Assembly (NCBI GenBank): GCA_900543975.1 | Contig: UQTI01000025.1 | Coordinates: 1-36,061, forward strand | Origin: an uncultured Prevotella sp. | GTDB lineage: Bacteria > Bacteroidota > Bacteroidia > Bacteroidales > Bacteroidaceae | DNA: 36,061 bases | Direction of reading: 5' to 3' | In this document: positions 16,249 through 23,842 of the stretch, one piece after another | How positions within the stretch are numbered: position 1 is the stretch's first letter | How the letters are laid out: every line of letters begins with the position of its first letter | Program-made: the position numbers and the translations under genes | Notes under the pieces: generated by a model | Told to the model about the DNA's origin: nothing | Seen by the model: the letters and a program-made list of their open reading frames with translations, nothing else | Database searches by the model: none

Positions 16249-17436
16249 TTAATCCAGCTTCTTCAAGATCTCTTCACACAGCAGAAGGCTCTTGATCATC
16301 ATGCGTGGAATGTGGAACGGACCCTTGAAGAGATTACCCTTGGCGGGCTGAGCCACGGTGCCGTCGCGATGGAGGTAGCCATACCATTCGCCCATCTCGG
16401 TGTCGGGGAAGTGGGCATAGGTCCACTCGCTGATGCGCTCATGACGATAGAGATATTTGTCGTCGCCCGTTACGAGGAACGCATAGAGAGAGGCAATGAT
16501 GGCCTCGGTCTGCGGCCACCAGAACTTCATGTCCTGCGAATAGTCTTGTACTGGCAGGTTGCGGCAGTCGCGGAAGTTGATGATGCCGCCATACTGCTTG
16601 TCCCATCCCCAGTCCCATGACCAGTCGAAGATGGTGAGGGCTGTGTCGAGGATGCTCTTGTCCCATCCGCGGTTCTTTGCCACGTCCATGAGGAACCAAG
16701 AGGTCTCGATGCAGTGGCCGGGGTTGATGGTGCGTCCCATGCAGGTGTCTACAAACTCGCCGTTGGGGCCTACCGACTCGAGCAGTGCCTTAAACTCGGG
16801 GTGCATGAACTGTGTGCGCAGCTTTTCTATCGACTCGTCGATCTGACGGTTGATGTTGGGGTCGTCGATGACCTCAAGCAGGCGTGAGCCCACGTTGATG
16901 AGTATCATCACGATGCTGTGGCCTTGCAGGTCAACAGCCGGCTCATATTTGGGTGTGAGGAAGCCCGGTGTCTCAAGAAAACGCTGTGTGTCCTTGAACA
17001 GCTTGAGAGCTTTCTCGGCGTATGTCTTGTCGCCTGTGGCGAGCGCATATTCAGACATGGCTATGGTGGCGAATGTCTCGCTGAACACATAACGGCGCTT
17101 GCGCAGCGGCGTGCCGTCTTCGGTCACAGAGAAGAACATGTGGCCGTCGGTGTCGAAGCAGTGGCGCTCAATGAAGTCGAGCGTGCTCTTTGCTGCATCG
17201 AGCCATTCCTGCTTGTGCTCCACGTTGTTGTAAGCATAGGCGCAGATGAAGGCGAAACGTCCCTGGAACCACACGCTCTTGGTGGTGTCTATCAGCGAAC
17301 CGTCACGGTTAACACATGTGTAGACACCGCCATGCTTGCGGTCGAGACCATGTTCCATCCAGAACGGCATGATGTCGTTCAACAAGTCGTTCTTATACTT
17401 TTGTGCCCATTCCTGAAGATATTTTTTTGTATCCAT
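16249..17436 (-). CDS. AGE family (N-acylglucosamine 2-epimerase type) sugar epimerase
   Basis: I chose the ATG at 17436 (MDTKKYLQEWAQKY) because family members begin this way; the frame extends 17 lysine-rich residues upstream from 17487. The 395-residue protein has the (alpha/alpha)6-barrel family pattern: WFQGRFAFICAYAY, HCFDTDGHMFFSV, INPGHCIETSW with a conserved His, and WWPQTEAIIA. No signal peptide is present, so it acts in the cytoplasm. Family members interconvert GlcNAc and ManNAc, or epimerise the reducing end of beta-linked disaccharides such as cellobiose or mannobiose. The hexosaminidase and NagX neighbours favour the first, but this is not proof. It lies between a GHL10 lipoprotein and a phosphoesterase in the locus. 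Confidence 0.87.
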   Translation of the reverse strand: MDTKKYLQEWAQKYKNDLLNDIMPFWMEHGLDRKHGGVYTCVNRDGSLIDTTKSVWFQGRFAFICAYAYNNVEHKQEWLDAAKSTLDFIERHCFDTDGHMFFSVTEDGTPLRKRRYVFSETFATIAMSEYALATGDKTYAEKALKLFKDTQRFLETPGFLTPKYEPAVDLQGHSIVMILINVGSRLLEVIDDPNINRQIDESIEKLRTQFMHPEFKALLESVGPNGEFVDTCMGRTINPGHCIETSWFLMDVAKNRGWDKSILDTALTIFDWSWDWGWDKQYGGIINFRDCRNLPVQDYSQDMKFWWPQTEAIIASLYAFLVTGDDKYLYRHERISEWTYAHFPDTEMGEWYGYLHRDGTVAQPAKGNLFKGPFHIPRMMIKSLLLCEEILKKLD

Positions 17437-17508
17437 AGCTGTTATTTTTTTTATATTTGTCCTATATTTTTTAATTCTCTTGTTCAACGTTTCCTTGAGC
17501 CACGTTTT

Positions 17509-17577
17509 AAGTAGGTATTCAAAATTAATTTAAATGATTCTATGCTCTATTTTGGTCTGTATTTTGAACACCTACTT
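17509..17577. other. Inverted repeat between GHL10 lipoprotein and epimerase genes
   Basis: AAGTAGGTATTCAAAAT (17509-17525) and ATTTTGAACACCTACTT (17561-17577) pair over 17 positions with one mismatch and a 35-base spacer. It lies just after the stop codon of the GHL10 lipoprotein gene. It could stabilise the upstream mRNA end or attenuate transcription; it lacks a T-run. Confidence 0.55.
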
Positions 17578-17581
17578 ATCA

Positions 17582-19015
17582 TTATTTCTTCACGGAAGAC
17601 TTATATTTGTCTATTCCTTCCTTGAGGTCCTTCCAGTAGTTATATTTCACCACATGGCAGATGTCGAAGACAAAATAGCCGTCGGCGGCGTTTATGCACG
17701 CGTCGACGCTGTTCTTCACAGCCTCGTGCTGTCCGCCGTTCTCGAAGCCCGAGGGGTTGCCCACGTCAGGACCTCCGGCAAACTTGACAGCGTTGCAGAG
17801 CAGACGCTTCGAGAGCGAGGCGAAACCTTGCATGGTCCACTCGCCGCCGCCATAGACGTTGGCAGCGCCTGCGTAGCAGCCAAGGAGCATGAAGTCGAGC
17901 TGGTCGGCATAGCCATATTTCTGATAGTCGGCGTTTGCCCATGACGGATATTCGGCAGCGGGGTTATACTTGCGGCTGGCCCAGTTGACGCCCACCTCAT
18001 AGTAGGTCGAATACCAAGCGCCGACATAGGTTCCTACCTTTATCTTCGAGTTGACGCCATGAACGGTGCTCACCGCCTTCTTCACAAAATCGTAGATGGT
18101 CTTGGCGCGGAAGGCGAGCCACTCTTTATAATATTTTGCCGATGCCGCCTTGCTGGCGTCCATGCCTGCCACGCCCACATCGTCGGGGAACCTGACATTG
18201 CTGTTGCCCACATACTCCTTAAACTTGCGCTGTGTCTCTGGCGAGAAGTCGGAACGCAGGTCGTCGTAGCGGCAGCGGTCGAGGAAGATGCCGTCGACAT
18301 CATATTTGCTGAGGTCACGAAGGAGCTTAAGCAAGTAGATCTGCACGTCATCGTTGCAGGGGTTAAGAAACTTCGTGCCGTAGAACTCGGCGTTTGACGG
18401 GTCTGTAGATGTGAGATCCATCTCGTTCACCAGTCCGCGTTTCAGGCTCACCGTCGTCACCCATGCCTTCTTGTCGGCATCGCGGAACACCGCTCCCTGC
18501 TGTCCGAGACCGTAGGGGTAGAGGCATCCGCCGACAAAGGTGTTGAAGGCGGCGTTTACCTTCAGGCCGAGGGCGTGGCCCTCGTCGATGAACGCCTGCA
18601 GATAGTCCCATGTGGCTGTGCGCTCAAAATATTTATATTGTCCGTTCTCCCACACGTCGAGCTTCTTTATAGGCTCCGTCACGTTGGTCTGGTAGAGCAC
18701 ATCGCCCATGGACGGGCGCACGTCGACCACGATGTCGGTGAATCCCGCGTCCTTAACCTTCTGCAGATCCTCCTTGATGTTCTCCTGACTGTTGGCGTAA
18801 CGCGGGAAGTTGGCTGCCGCGTCAATCCATATATAACGAGGCTTCAGCCCTGCCTCGGGATCGGTGGGTGTTGTTGGTGTTGTCGGGGTGTCAGGTTTGC
18901 CAGGTTGTTCTGGTGTGGGTGGTGTCTCTGGCAGTGTCGTCCCGTTGTCGTCGCCGCCACATGAGGCAAGTGTCAACATGAGAACCGTAGAGATTGCGAA
19001 GATAACCTTTTTCAT
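17582..19015 (-). CDS. GHL10 family lipoprotein, predicted surface-exposed
   Basis: A 477-residue lipoprotein. The lipobox LASC places the lipidated cysteine at residue 19, followed by GGDD, an acidic pattern like the Bacteroidetes surface-export signal. A Pro/Thr-rich linker (about 28-55) leads to the GHL10 domain. This opens with YIWIDAAANFPRYA and continues with VVDVRPSMGDVLYQT and GIFLDRCRYDDLR (about 240-252). These motifs line up one by one with those in the second GHL10 protein of the locus, so the two are paralogues in different compartments. GHL10 proteins are probable glycosidases; E. coli DigH cuts denuded peptidoglycan. It follows the phosphodiester glycosidase gene with a repeat element between. 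Substrate unknown. Confidence 0.87.
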   Translation of the reverse strand: MKKVIFAISTVLMLTLASCGGDDNGTTLPETPPTPEQPGKPDTPTTPTTPTDPEAGLKPRYIWIDAAANFPRYANSQENIKEDLQKVKDAGFTDIVVDVRPSMGDVLYQTNVTEPIKKLDVWENGQYKYFERTATWDYLQAFIDEGHALGLKVNAAFNTFVGGCLYPYGLGQQGAVFRDADKKAWVTTVSLKRGLVNEMDLTSTDPSNAEFYGTKFLNPCNDDVQIYLLKLLRDLSKYDVDGIFLDRCRYDDLRSDFSPETQRKFKEYVGNSNVRFPDDVGVAGMDASKAASAKYYKEWLAFRAKTIYDFVKKAVSTVHGVNSKIKVGTYVGAWYSTYYEVGVNWASRKYNPAAEYPSWANADYQKYGYADQLDFMLLGCYAGAANVYGGGEWTMQGFASLSKRLLCNAVKFAGGPDVGNPSGFENGGQHEAVKNSVDACINAADGYFVFDICHVVKYNYWKDLKEGIDKYKSSVKK

Positions 19016-19122
19016 TAATATAACATTATAAATTAAGTGAAAAGTGATTTTATTTAAGCTAAAAGTGGAAATTGATTTAAGTGATAAATGGTTTTAAGAG
19101 GAAATTGAAAAACGAAAACAGA

Positions 19123-19233
19123 ATTCCCCTCTCCCATATAAGAGAGAGGGGTTCATTTCAAGAAGCCTTAGCCATTCACTCCCCTCTCCTCCGGGGAGGG
19201 GAAAAGCCGCGAAGCGGCGAGGGGGAGGGGCTT
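19123..19233 (-). repeat. Copy B of the GC-rich hairpin element placed directly after a gene
   Basis: It contains CCCCTCTC paired with GAGAGGGG (19126-19133 / 19144-19151), a second CCCCTCTCC-tcc-GGGGAGGGG hairpin near 19180-19201, GCCGC-gaa-GCGGC near 19206, and a GGGGGAGGGGCTTTT edge. It abuts the stop codon of the phosphodiester glycosidase gene. It is more diverged than copies A and C. Confidence 0.75.
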
Positions 19234-20331
19234 TTATCTCATAAAGCAAGCACTCATCACCGCTCTCTGAGCGTTTCCGTCGTCACAGGGCTTGATGGTC
19301 TCCTTGCCGTTGATGAGCATGCACGAGCTGCCACCGCCGTCGAGGGCGAGCGCCTCGGTGCATCCGATGGCCGACATCTGGTTAGACACCTCGTCGAGCG
19401 TCATGCCAGCCACACCCTCTGTGACCTGACGTCCTTCGCACACGAAGAACACGAGGCGGTTGGTGCCCTTGGCATAGCCCACAGCCGTGCGTGGCTGGTT
19501 AGAGCCGCCTGCTACGTCGAGCATCTCATACTTCCATGAGTTCACCTGCACACCGTCATGCACGAGCACGCCGATGCCGCCGATGCCGTTCTTAACATAG
19601 CTGTCTTGGTTCAGCGCCACGTCAGAGGGGTCTGGCGAGTCGGTGTCATAGACATCAGGGTCACACTTGCGCGGCTCGTCATACAGATAGTCGACGCCCG
19701 TCCACTTGTAGTAGGACCACTGTGCGCGGAAGTTGCCGTCCTTGTCCTGGAAGAAGAAGCCGAGGGTGGGATACCAGTAGTTTGTCCAGTCGAGCGAATA
19801 GTAGGTCTGGTTAGGACTCTTTAGCTCACCGTCTTTGTAAACGGCGCTCTGCGAGTAGTAGAGACCTTCGTTATAGAAGAACAGTCCGCCGTTGATCACG
19901 ACAGCCGGCTTCTCGTTGTTGTTGTAAAACTCGGTGGGGGTGTAGACGTGCTCTGCCACGAAATCGCCTTTCGCGTTCTTTGCCACATCTGAAGCCACCT
20001 CAAACTTAGCCGTTGCGGCGTCAGCCACAGCGATGTAAGCAATGGCGGCATCGCCGTCGGTGGTCTTGTCTTTCTTGTAGACGTTGAGATATTCGGGCAG
20101 GTTCTCAAACTGATCGCTGACGTTCACCCATCCTGCCTCCACGATGTTGGGGTTAGCCTCTGTGGGAGTTGGCTCAGGTTCAGGTTCGGGTTCGGGATCT
20201 GGAGCTTCAGGTCCGTTGCCCCACACCCAGTTGCCTAATATATCCTCATGATCCTCTGTGTTGCAAGAGGAGAGGGTCAGCATTGCCGCTGCTGTGAGCA
20301 GCATTGCCGCTTTGAAGCTGTACTTTTTCAT
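19234..20331 (-). CDS. NAGPA-type phosphodiester glycosidase lipoprotein, predicted surface-exposed
   Basis: A 365-residue lipoprotein (lipidated Cys23 in TLSSC) followed by the acidic stretch NTEDHED and a Pro-Glu repeat linker (about 44-56). The rest is a phosphodiester glycosidase domain (DUF2233/NAGPA family). It includes VINGGLFFYNEG, RTAVGYAKGTNRLVFFVCEG and the family hallmark ALALDGGGSS near 328-336. The mammalian member removes GlcNAc from a phosphodiester-linked GlcNAc-P-mannose; bacterial members are largely uncharacterised. In this locus it follows the DUF5018 lipoprotein and precedes a GHL10 lipoprotein, and a phosphoesterase lies further down. That suggests a phosphate-linked amino-sugar substrate (inference). 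A GC-rich repeat element abuts its stop codon. Confidence 0.88.
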   Translation of the reverse strand: MKKYSFKAAMLLTAAAMLTLSSCNTEDHEDILGNWVWGNGPEAPDPEPEPEPEPTPTEANPNIVEAGWVNVSDQFENLPEYLNVYKKDKTTDGDAAIAYIAVADAATAKFEVASDVAKNAKGDFVAEHVYTPTEFYNNNEKPAVVINGGLFFYNEGLYYSQSAVYKDGELKSPNQTYYSLDWTNYWYPTLGFFFQDKDGNFRAQWSYYKWTGVDYLYDEPRKCDPDVYDTDSPDPSDVALNQDSYVKNGIGGIGVLVHDGVQVNSWKYEMLDVAGGSNQPRTAVGYAKGTNRLVFFVCEGRQVTEGVAGMTLDEVSNQMSAIGCTEALALDGGGSSCMLINGKETIKPCDDGNAQRAVMSACFMR

Positions 20332-20333
20332 TT

Positions 20334-20373
20334 TTTCTTTCTTGAAGAGTTGATTTCTTTCTTGAAGAGTTGA
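20334..20373. repeat. Perfect tandem duplication of 20 bp before the phosphodiester glycosidase start
   Basis: TTTCTTTCTTGAAGAGTTGA occurs at 20334-20353 and again at 20354-20373, immediately upstream of the minus-strand start codon at 20331. On the transcript it reads TCAACTCTTCAAGAAAGAAA twice. It therefore duplicates the purine-rich ribosome-binding region and could alter translation. Confidence 0.8.
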
Positions 20374-20382
20374 CGGGTGGTA

Positions 20383-20424
20383 GCAGAGAAGCCAGTAAAG
20401 CGGGAGCCTTGTCGGCTTCTCTGC
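20383..20424 (-). terminator. Hairpin between DUF5018 gene and downstream enzymes, possible attenuator
   Basis: GCAGAGAAGCC (20383-20393) and GGCTTCTCTGC (20414-20424) form a perfect 11-bp stem with a 20-base loop. It comes after the first three genes of the locus. It has no T-run, so partial termination or mRNA-end protection, giving more SusCD than enzymes, is the likelier role. Confidence 0.45.
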
Positions 20425-20458
20425 CAGCCACTTGTCGTCTGTTATATGTTAACAACCT

Positions 20459-22138
20459 TTACTTCTTGATACAATCGGTCTGCAATCCGGCGAACGTGTT
20501 GTGAGTGTTCGACACATAGAAGACGTACATGAAGTAGCCGTCCTCAGAAGGTGTGAGAAGCACGTCGGCGAAGCGGCCGCCAGCAGCGGCGCCAGCTGTG
20601 CCGTCGGTAACAGCCCATGTGTACTTGAGTGCTGACGAGCCACTGTTGCTGCCTGTCACGGCTGTTGGGTTCGTAGCGTCGTAGATGAAGATCGAACCGT
20701 TCAGACCCCATGACGGCCAGTAGCCCATCTCGAAGAGGGCGATGTAGCGGCTGTTGTTGAAGCCGCGCACGTCGATGGCGCCCGGGTTGTAGCCCCAGTT
20801 TGGGTTGCTTACGAGGTTGGTAGGTGTTGCCCAGTCGGCAAAGTAGAACATCTGGCAATCGCCACCGGCATAGTAGTCGCAGACGGCACCCTTCTGTCCT
20901 GTCTCGTCAACCGAAGCCACCTTGGCAATGGCGTCGAGGTCGCCCCATTCTTTTTTAACGTTGAACAGCTTGTTTTCGGGATCACCGATCTTTCCGTTCT
21001 TCACGATCCAGCGTATGGCGTTCTTGCAAGCACTCGGCGTGGCTGTGATGACAGCGTTGCCGTTGAGGTCGCCATAAACGTGCAGACGGGCACCGATGTC
21101 GACACCCAGACCGTTGGTGTAGGTGATGATCTTCTCAGGAGCCTTTGTCGGGTCGTTGGTCTTGTAGATCTCCAGCTTCTCGCCATTCTTGGCAAGGTTA
21201 CAGATGAGCATGTTGCCACAGTCGTCGCTGGTCACAGCACCTGTGGCCTTGGCCGCACCGAGGGTCACCTCGCCAATCTTTGTGCCGGTGGTCTTCTGGA
21301 AATACATAGGAGCCGAGCCGTTGCCGTAGTTGAGCACGACATATTTCTTGCCGACAGCAGCCAGCGTTGGGTGTGTGGTGCCGGGATCGGAGGGCAGACC
21401 AAACATTGAGAGGTCGTTGACGAACAGCTCTGTCTCGCTGCCGGGAGCGAAGCCTGCATCGATCTTCGGCGGAATCTGCTTCATGACCTTATACACAGCC
21501 TTGTCGGTGCCGTTGTCGGCGGTCACGGTAAACTCAAAGCCGTCGTTGAAGTTGTGCACCTCAGCGGGGTTCGGGCTGATGGTTGCGTGTGCGTCGAGCA
21601 CCACCTCAGCGGTGCATGCCGACAGATCATCGATTGTCACGAGCGAGATGGTCTTGTTTGCTTCGTCGATAACGCCTGTCATGTCGCCGTTCACGATGAA
21701 GCTCTTGAGCTGACACTTGTTAGAGCGTGTCTGCTCGCCAGAGATCGTTATCTTGCGGCTGTTTCCTGAGGCATCGGTGTAGGTGAACTCGTTCCTCTTT
21801 GTGAGGTCGAGGATGCCGAGCACCGGCTCCAGCTTGCAGTTGTTCTCAAGAGTCGCCACCACCTTCATGGCCTTGAGAGCCTCGGCGGTAGAGTTGTCGC
21901 TCTCCTCGGGGAAATAGTAAGGCACGGGGATGACATAGTCGGTGATCTCTTCATTGCCGTCGACAATCCACTCCTTGGCCGCCTTGTCGCGATATTCGCC
22001 CGAAGTAAAGTAAGCCGTGAGGCTTGTGATGCCTGTGCGTCCTGCGGTGGGATCCACATGCTCCTCGTCGGCGCAGCTGCCCATGAACAGCATTGCCACC
22101 AGCGAAGCACAAGCGTATAGATATTTCTTGGTTTTCAT
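20459..22138 (-). CDS. DUF5018-type surface lipoprotein, putative glycan-binding protein
   Basis: A 559-residue lipoprotein with the lipidated cysteine at residue 22 (FMGSC) followed by ADEE, consistent with surface export. The N-terminal third looks like the Ig-like DUF5018 region (ITSLTAYFTSGEY, ITDYVIPVPYY, NKCQLKSFIV). The remainder has beta-propeller-like segments (NMLICNLAKNGEKLEIYKT, RYIALFEMGYWPSWGLNGSIFIY). Proteins in this position after susD usually help bind the polysaccharide at the cell surface. It starts 21 bases after susD and is co-transcribed with it. No catalytic motif is visible. The family name is a recognition from memory; the binding role is inferred from position. Confidence 0.75.
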   Translation of the reverse strand: MKTKKYLYACASLVAMLFMGSCADEEHVDPTAGRTGITSLTAYFTSGEYRDKAAKEWIVDGNEEITDYVIPVPYYFPEESDNSTAEALKAMKVVATLENNCKLEPVLGILDLTKRNEFTYTDASGNSRKITISGEQTRSNKCQLKSFIVNGDMTGVIDEANKTISLVTIDDLSACTAEVVLDAHATISPNPAEVHNFNDGFEFTVTADNGTDKAVYKVMKQIPPKIDAGFAPGSETELFVNDLSMFGLPSDPGTTHPTLAAVGKKYVVLNYGNGSAPMYFQKTTGTKIGEVTLGAAKATGAVTSDDCGNMLICNLAKNGEKLEIYKTNDPTKAPEKIITYTNGLGVDIGARLHVYGDLNGNAVITATPSACKNAIRWIVKNGKIGDPENKLFNVKKEWGDLDAIAKVASVDETGQKGAVCDYYAGGDCQMFYFADWATPTNLVSNPNWGYNPGAIDVRGFNNSRYIALFEMGYWPSWGLNGSIFIYDATNPTAVTGSNSGSSALKYTWAVTDGTAGAAAGGRFADVLLTPSEDGYFMYVFYVSNTHNTFAGLQTDCIKK

Positions 22139-22159
22139 AAGTAAAAAATTTTTTAGTTG

Positions 22160-23821
22160 TTACTTCCACTCAGCAAACTGCTCAATGTCTTTGTTGGTGT
22201 TAAGCTCAGCCTGGGGAACGGGCAGACGATACATCTTCTTCGGGAAGTTGAGGTCTTCGCTGTCGACTGTCACATAAGTGTAACGGAATGTGTCGCCGGT
22301 CATCTTCTCGATCTTCAGGCCGTGTCGGCGTATGCCTGTGAGCTCGCGCTCAGCTACGTTCCAACGGCGCAGGTCCCAATAGTAGAGTCCTTCAAACGCC
22401 AGTTCCACCTTGCGCTCGTGGCGCAGAGCCTCGAAGGCAGCGTCGACGGTGTTAACGTTCTTCAGCTTGGGCAGGTTTACGCCTTTGCGCTGACGCACCT
22501 TATCTATATAAGCCACGGCTGTCTCCACGTCGTTCTTGCGCAGGCAAGCCTCGGCATAGTTGAGATACACCTCAGCCAGACGGAAGGCTACCCATGGCTG
22601 TGTGCTCTGCTGGCTGATGGCGAAGTCGTGATTCTCGTCTACCAGCTTGCGCAGATAATAGCCTGTTGTGGTGCGGCCTTCTACGGCAGCGTCCTTCATC
22701 CACTGTGCCCAACCGTCCTTTCCGTCGATGAACGGCTCGATGGTGCGTCCGCGCCATGATGCTCCGTTGTAGAGGATGGTAGCGTGGAAGCGGGGCTCCA
22801 GCTTGTCGTAGGGCGGGTTTTGCATGGTGCCCTCGGTGGTGTGCCATGTGGTCCAGTCGGCCTTGCCGCCTGTTGCCAACTCATACTCCTCGACCAGGTC
22901 CTGTGTCGGTGTGCCGTAGCCGCCATACATGGTCATGCCAGCCAGCGTGTGGTCACCGCCGGGCGCGTAGTAGCCATCGAAGCTGTGGCCGGTCTTTGCC
23001 GTGAGGTTATACTGGTACATGTAGATGGCCTCTGTGTTGCCGTCGGCATTGAAGGCGTCGCTGTAGTCGGGTGTCAGCTCGTAGCCCATACCGAAAATCT
23101 TCTCGCAAGCCTCTTTCACCTTGTCCCAGTTCTGGCAGTAGAGCATGGCGCGTGACATGAGGGCGTAGGCAGCGCCACTGGTCAGACGGCCCTTGGCGTT
23201 GGTGCTCACGGGCAGGTTCTGTCCTGCAAACTCGAGGTCAGAGAGCACATAGGCCCATCCTGCCTCTTCCGAGTCGAGCGCCTTGTTGGTGTTGATCTTC
23301 GACAGGTCCTCATCGTAGATGATGGCCTGATGGTAGCGCTTGAGCAGCTCGAAATAGTACATTCCGCGGAAGAAGCGGAGCTCTGCCTCCAGACGTGCCT
23401 GGTTCTCCTTGGAGAAGGAGCTGGCGTGGAGCTTGGCAATGCTCTCGTTCACACGGCGAATCTCCTCGTAGGTGCTTCCCCACACGCCCATGTAGACGTC
23501 GGTGTATGAGGACGTCAGGATGGAACCGGCATAAGAGATCTGGTTGGGGATGTAGCACTCAGAGTTGTTTAACAAGTTGCCATACTTAAACTCATCAGTG
23601 AGGCCTTCGGTAAGACCTGCTGCACACTGGTAGTTGTTGAAGCTACCGAGGTATGGTATGTCTGCATAGAAATAGTTGACAGCAAGCTCAGCTGTAGACA
23701 CGTCGTTCCAGACCAGCTTCTCGGTCACCTTGTTTGTGGGGTCGATGTCGAGAAAGTCGTTGCACGATGTCAGTCCCATCGCTGCTGCAAACAGACACGA
23801 AACGATATATTTTGTTTTCAT
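22160..23821 (-). CDS. susD: SusD/RagB-family outer-membrane glycan-binding lipoprotein
   Basis: A 553-residue lipoprotein with lipidated Cys20 (GLTSC) and the classic start CNDFLDIDPTNKVTE. Typical SusD features follow: RFFRGMYYFELLKRYH near 150, helical TPR-like segments, and the C-terminal pattern AFEALRHERKVELAFEGLYYWDLRRWN, ending in the conserved FPKKMYRLPVPQAELNTN segment. SusD caps the SusC transporter and captures the oligosaccharide. It starts 21 bases after susC. Which sugar it binds cannot be told from sequence, since the binding-site residues differ between members. Confidence 0.95.
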   Translation of the reverse strand: MKTKYIVSCLFAAAMGLTSCNDFLDIDPTNKVTEKLVWNDVSTAELAVNYFYADIPYLGSFNNYQCAAGLTEGLTDEFKYGNLLNNSECYIPNQISYAGSILTSSYTDVYMGVWGSTYEEIRRVNESIAKLHASSFSKENQARLEAELRFFRGMYYFELLKRYHQAIIYDEDLSKINTNKALDSEEAGWAYVLSDLEFAGQNLPVSTNAKGRLTSGAAYALMSRAMLYCQNWDKVKEACEKIFGMGYELTPDYSDAFNADGNTEAIYMYQYNLTAKTGHSFDGYYAPGGDHTLAGMTMYGGYGTPTQDLVEEYELATGGKADWTTWHTTEGTMQNPPYDKLEPRFHATILYNGASWRGRTIEPFIDGKDGWAQWMKDAAVEGRTTTGYYLRKLVDENHDFAISQQSTQPWVAFRLAEVYLNYAEACLRKNDVETAVAYIDKVRQRKGVNLPKLKNVNTVDAAFEALRHERKVELAFEGLYYWDLRRWNVAERELTGIRRHGLKIEKMTGDTFRYTYVTVDSEDLNFPKKMYRLPVPQAELNTNKDIEQFAEWK

Positions 23822-23842
23822 CTTGATTATCAGCTAAAGTTA

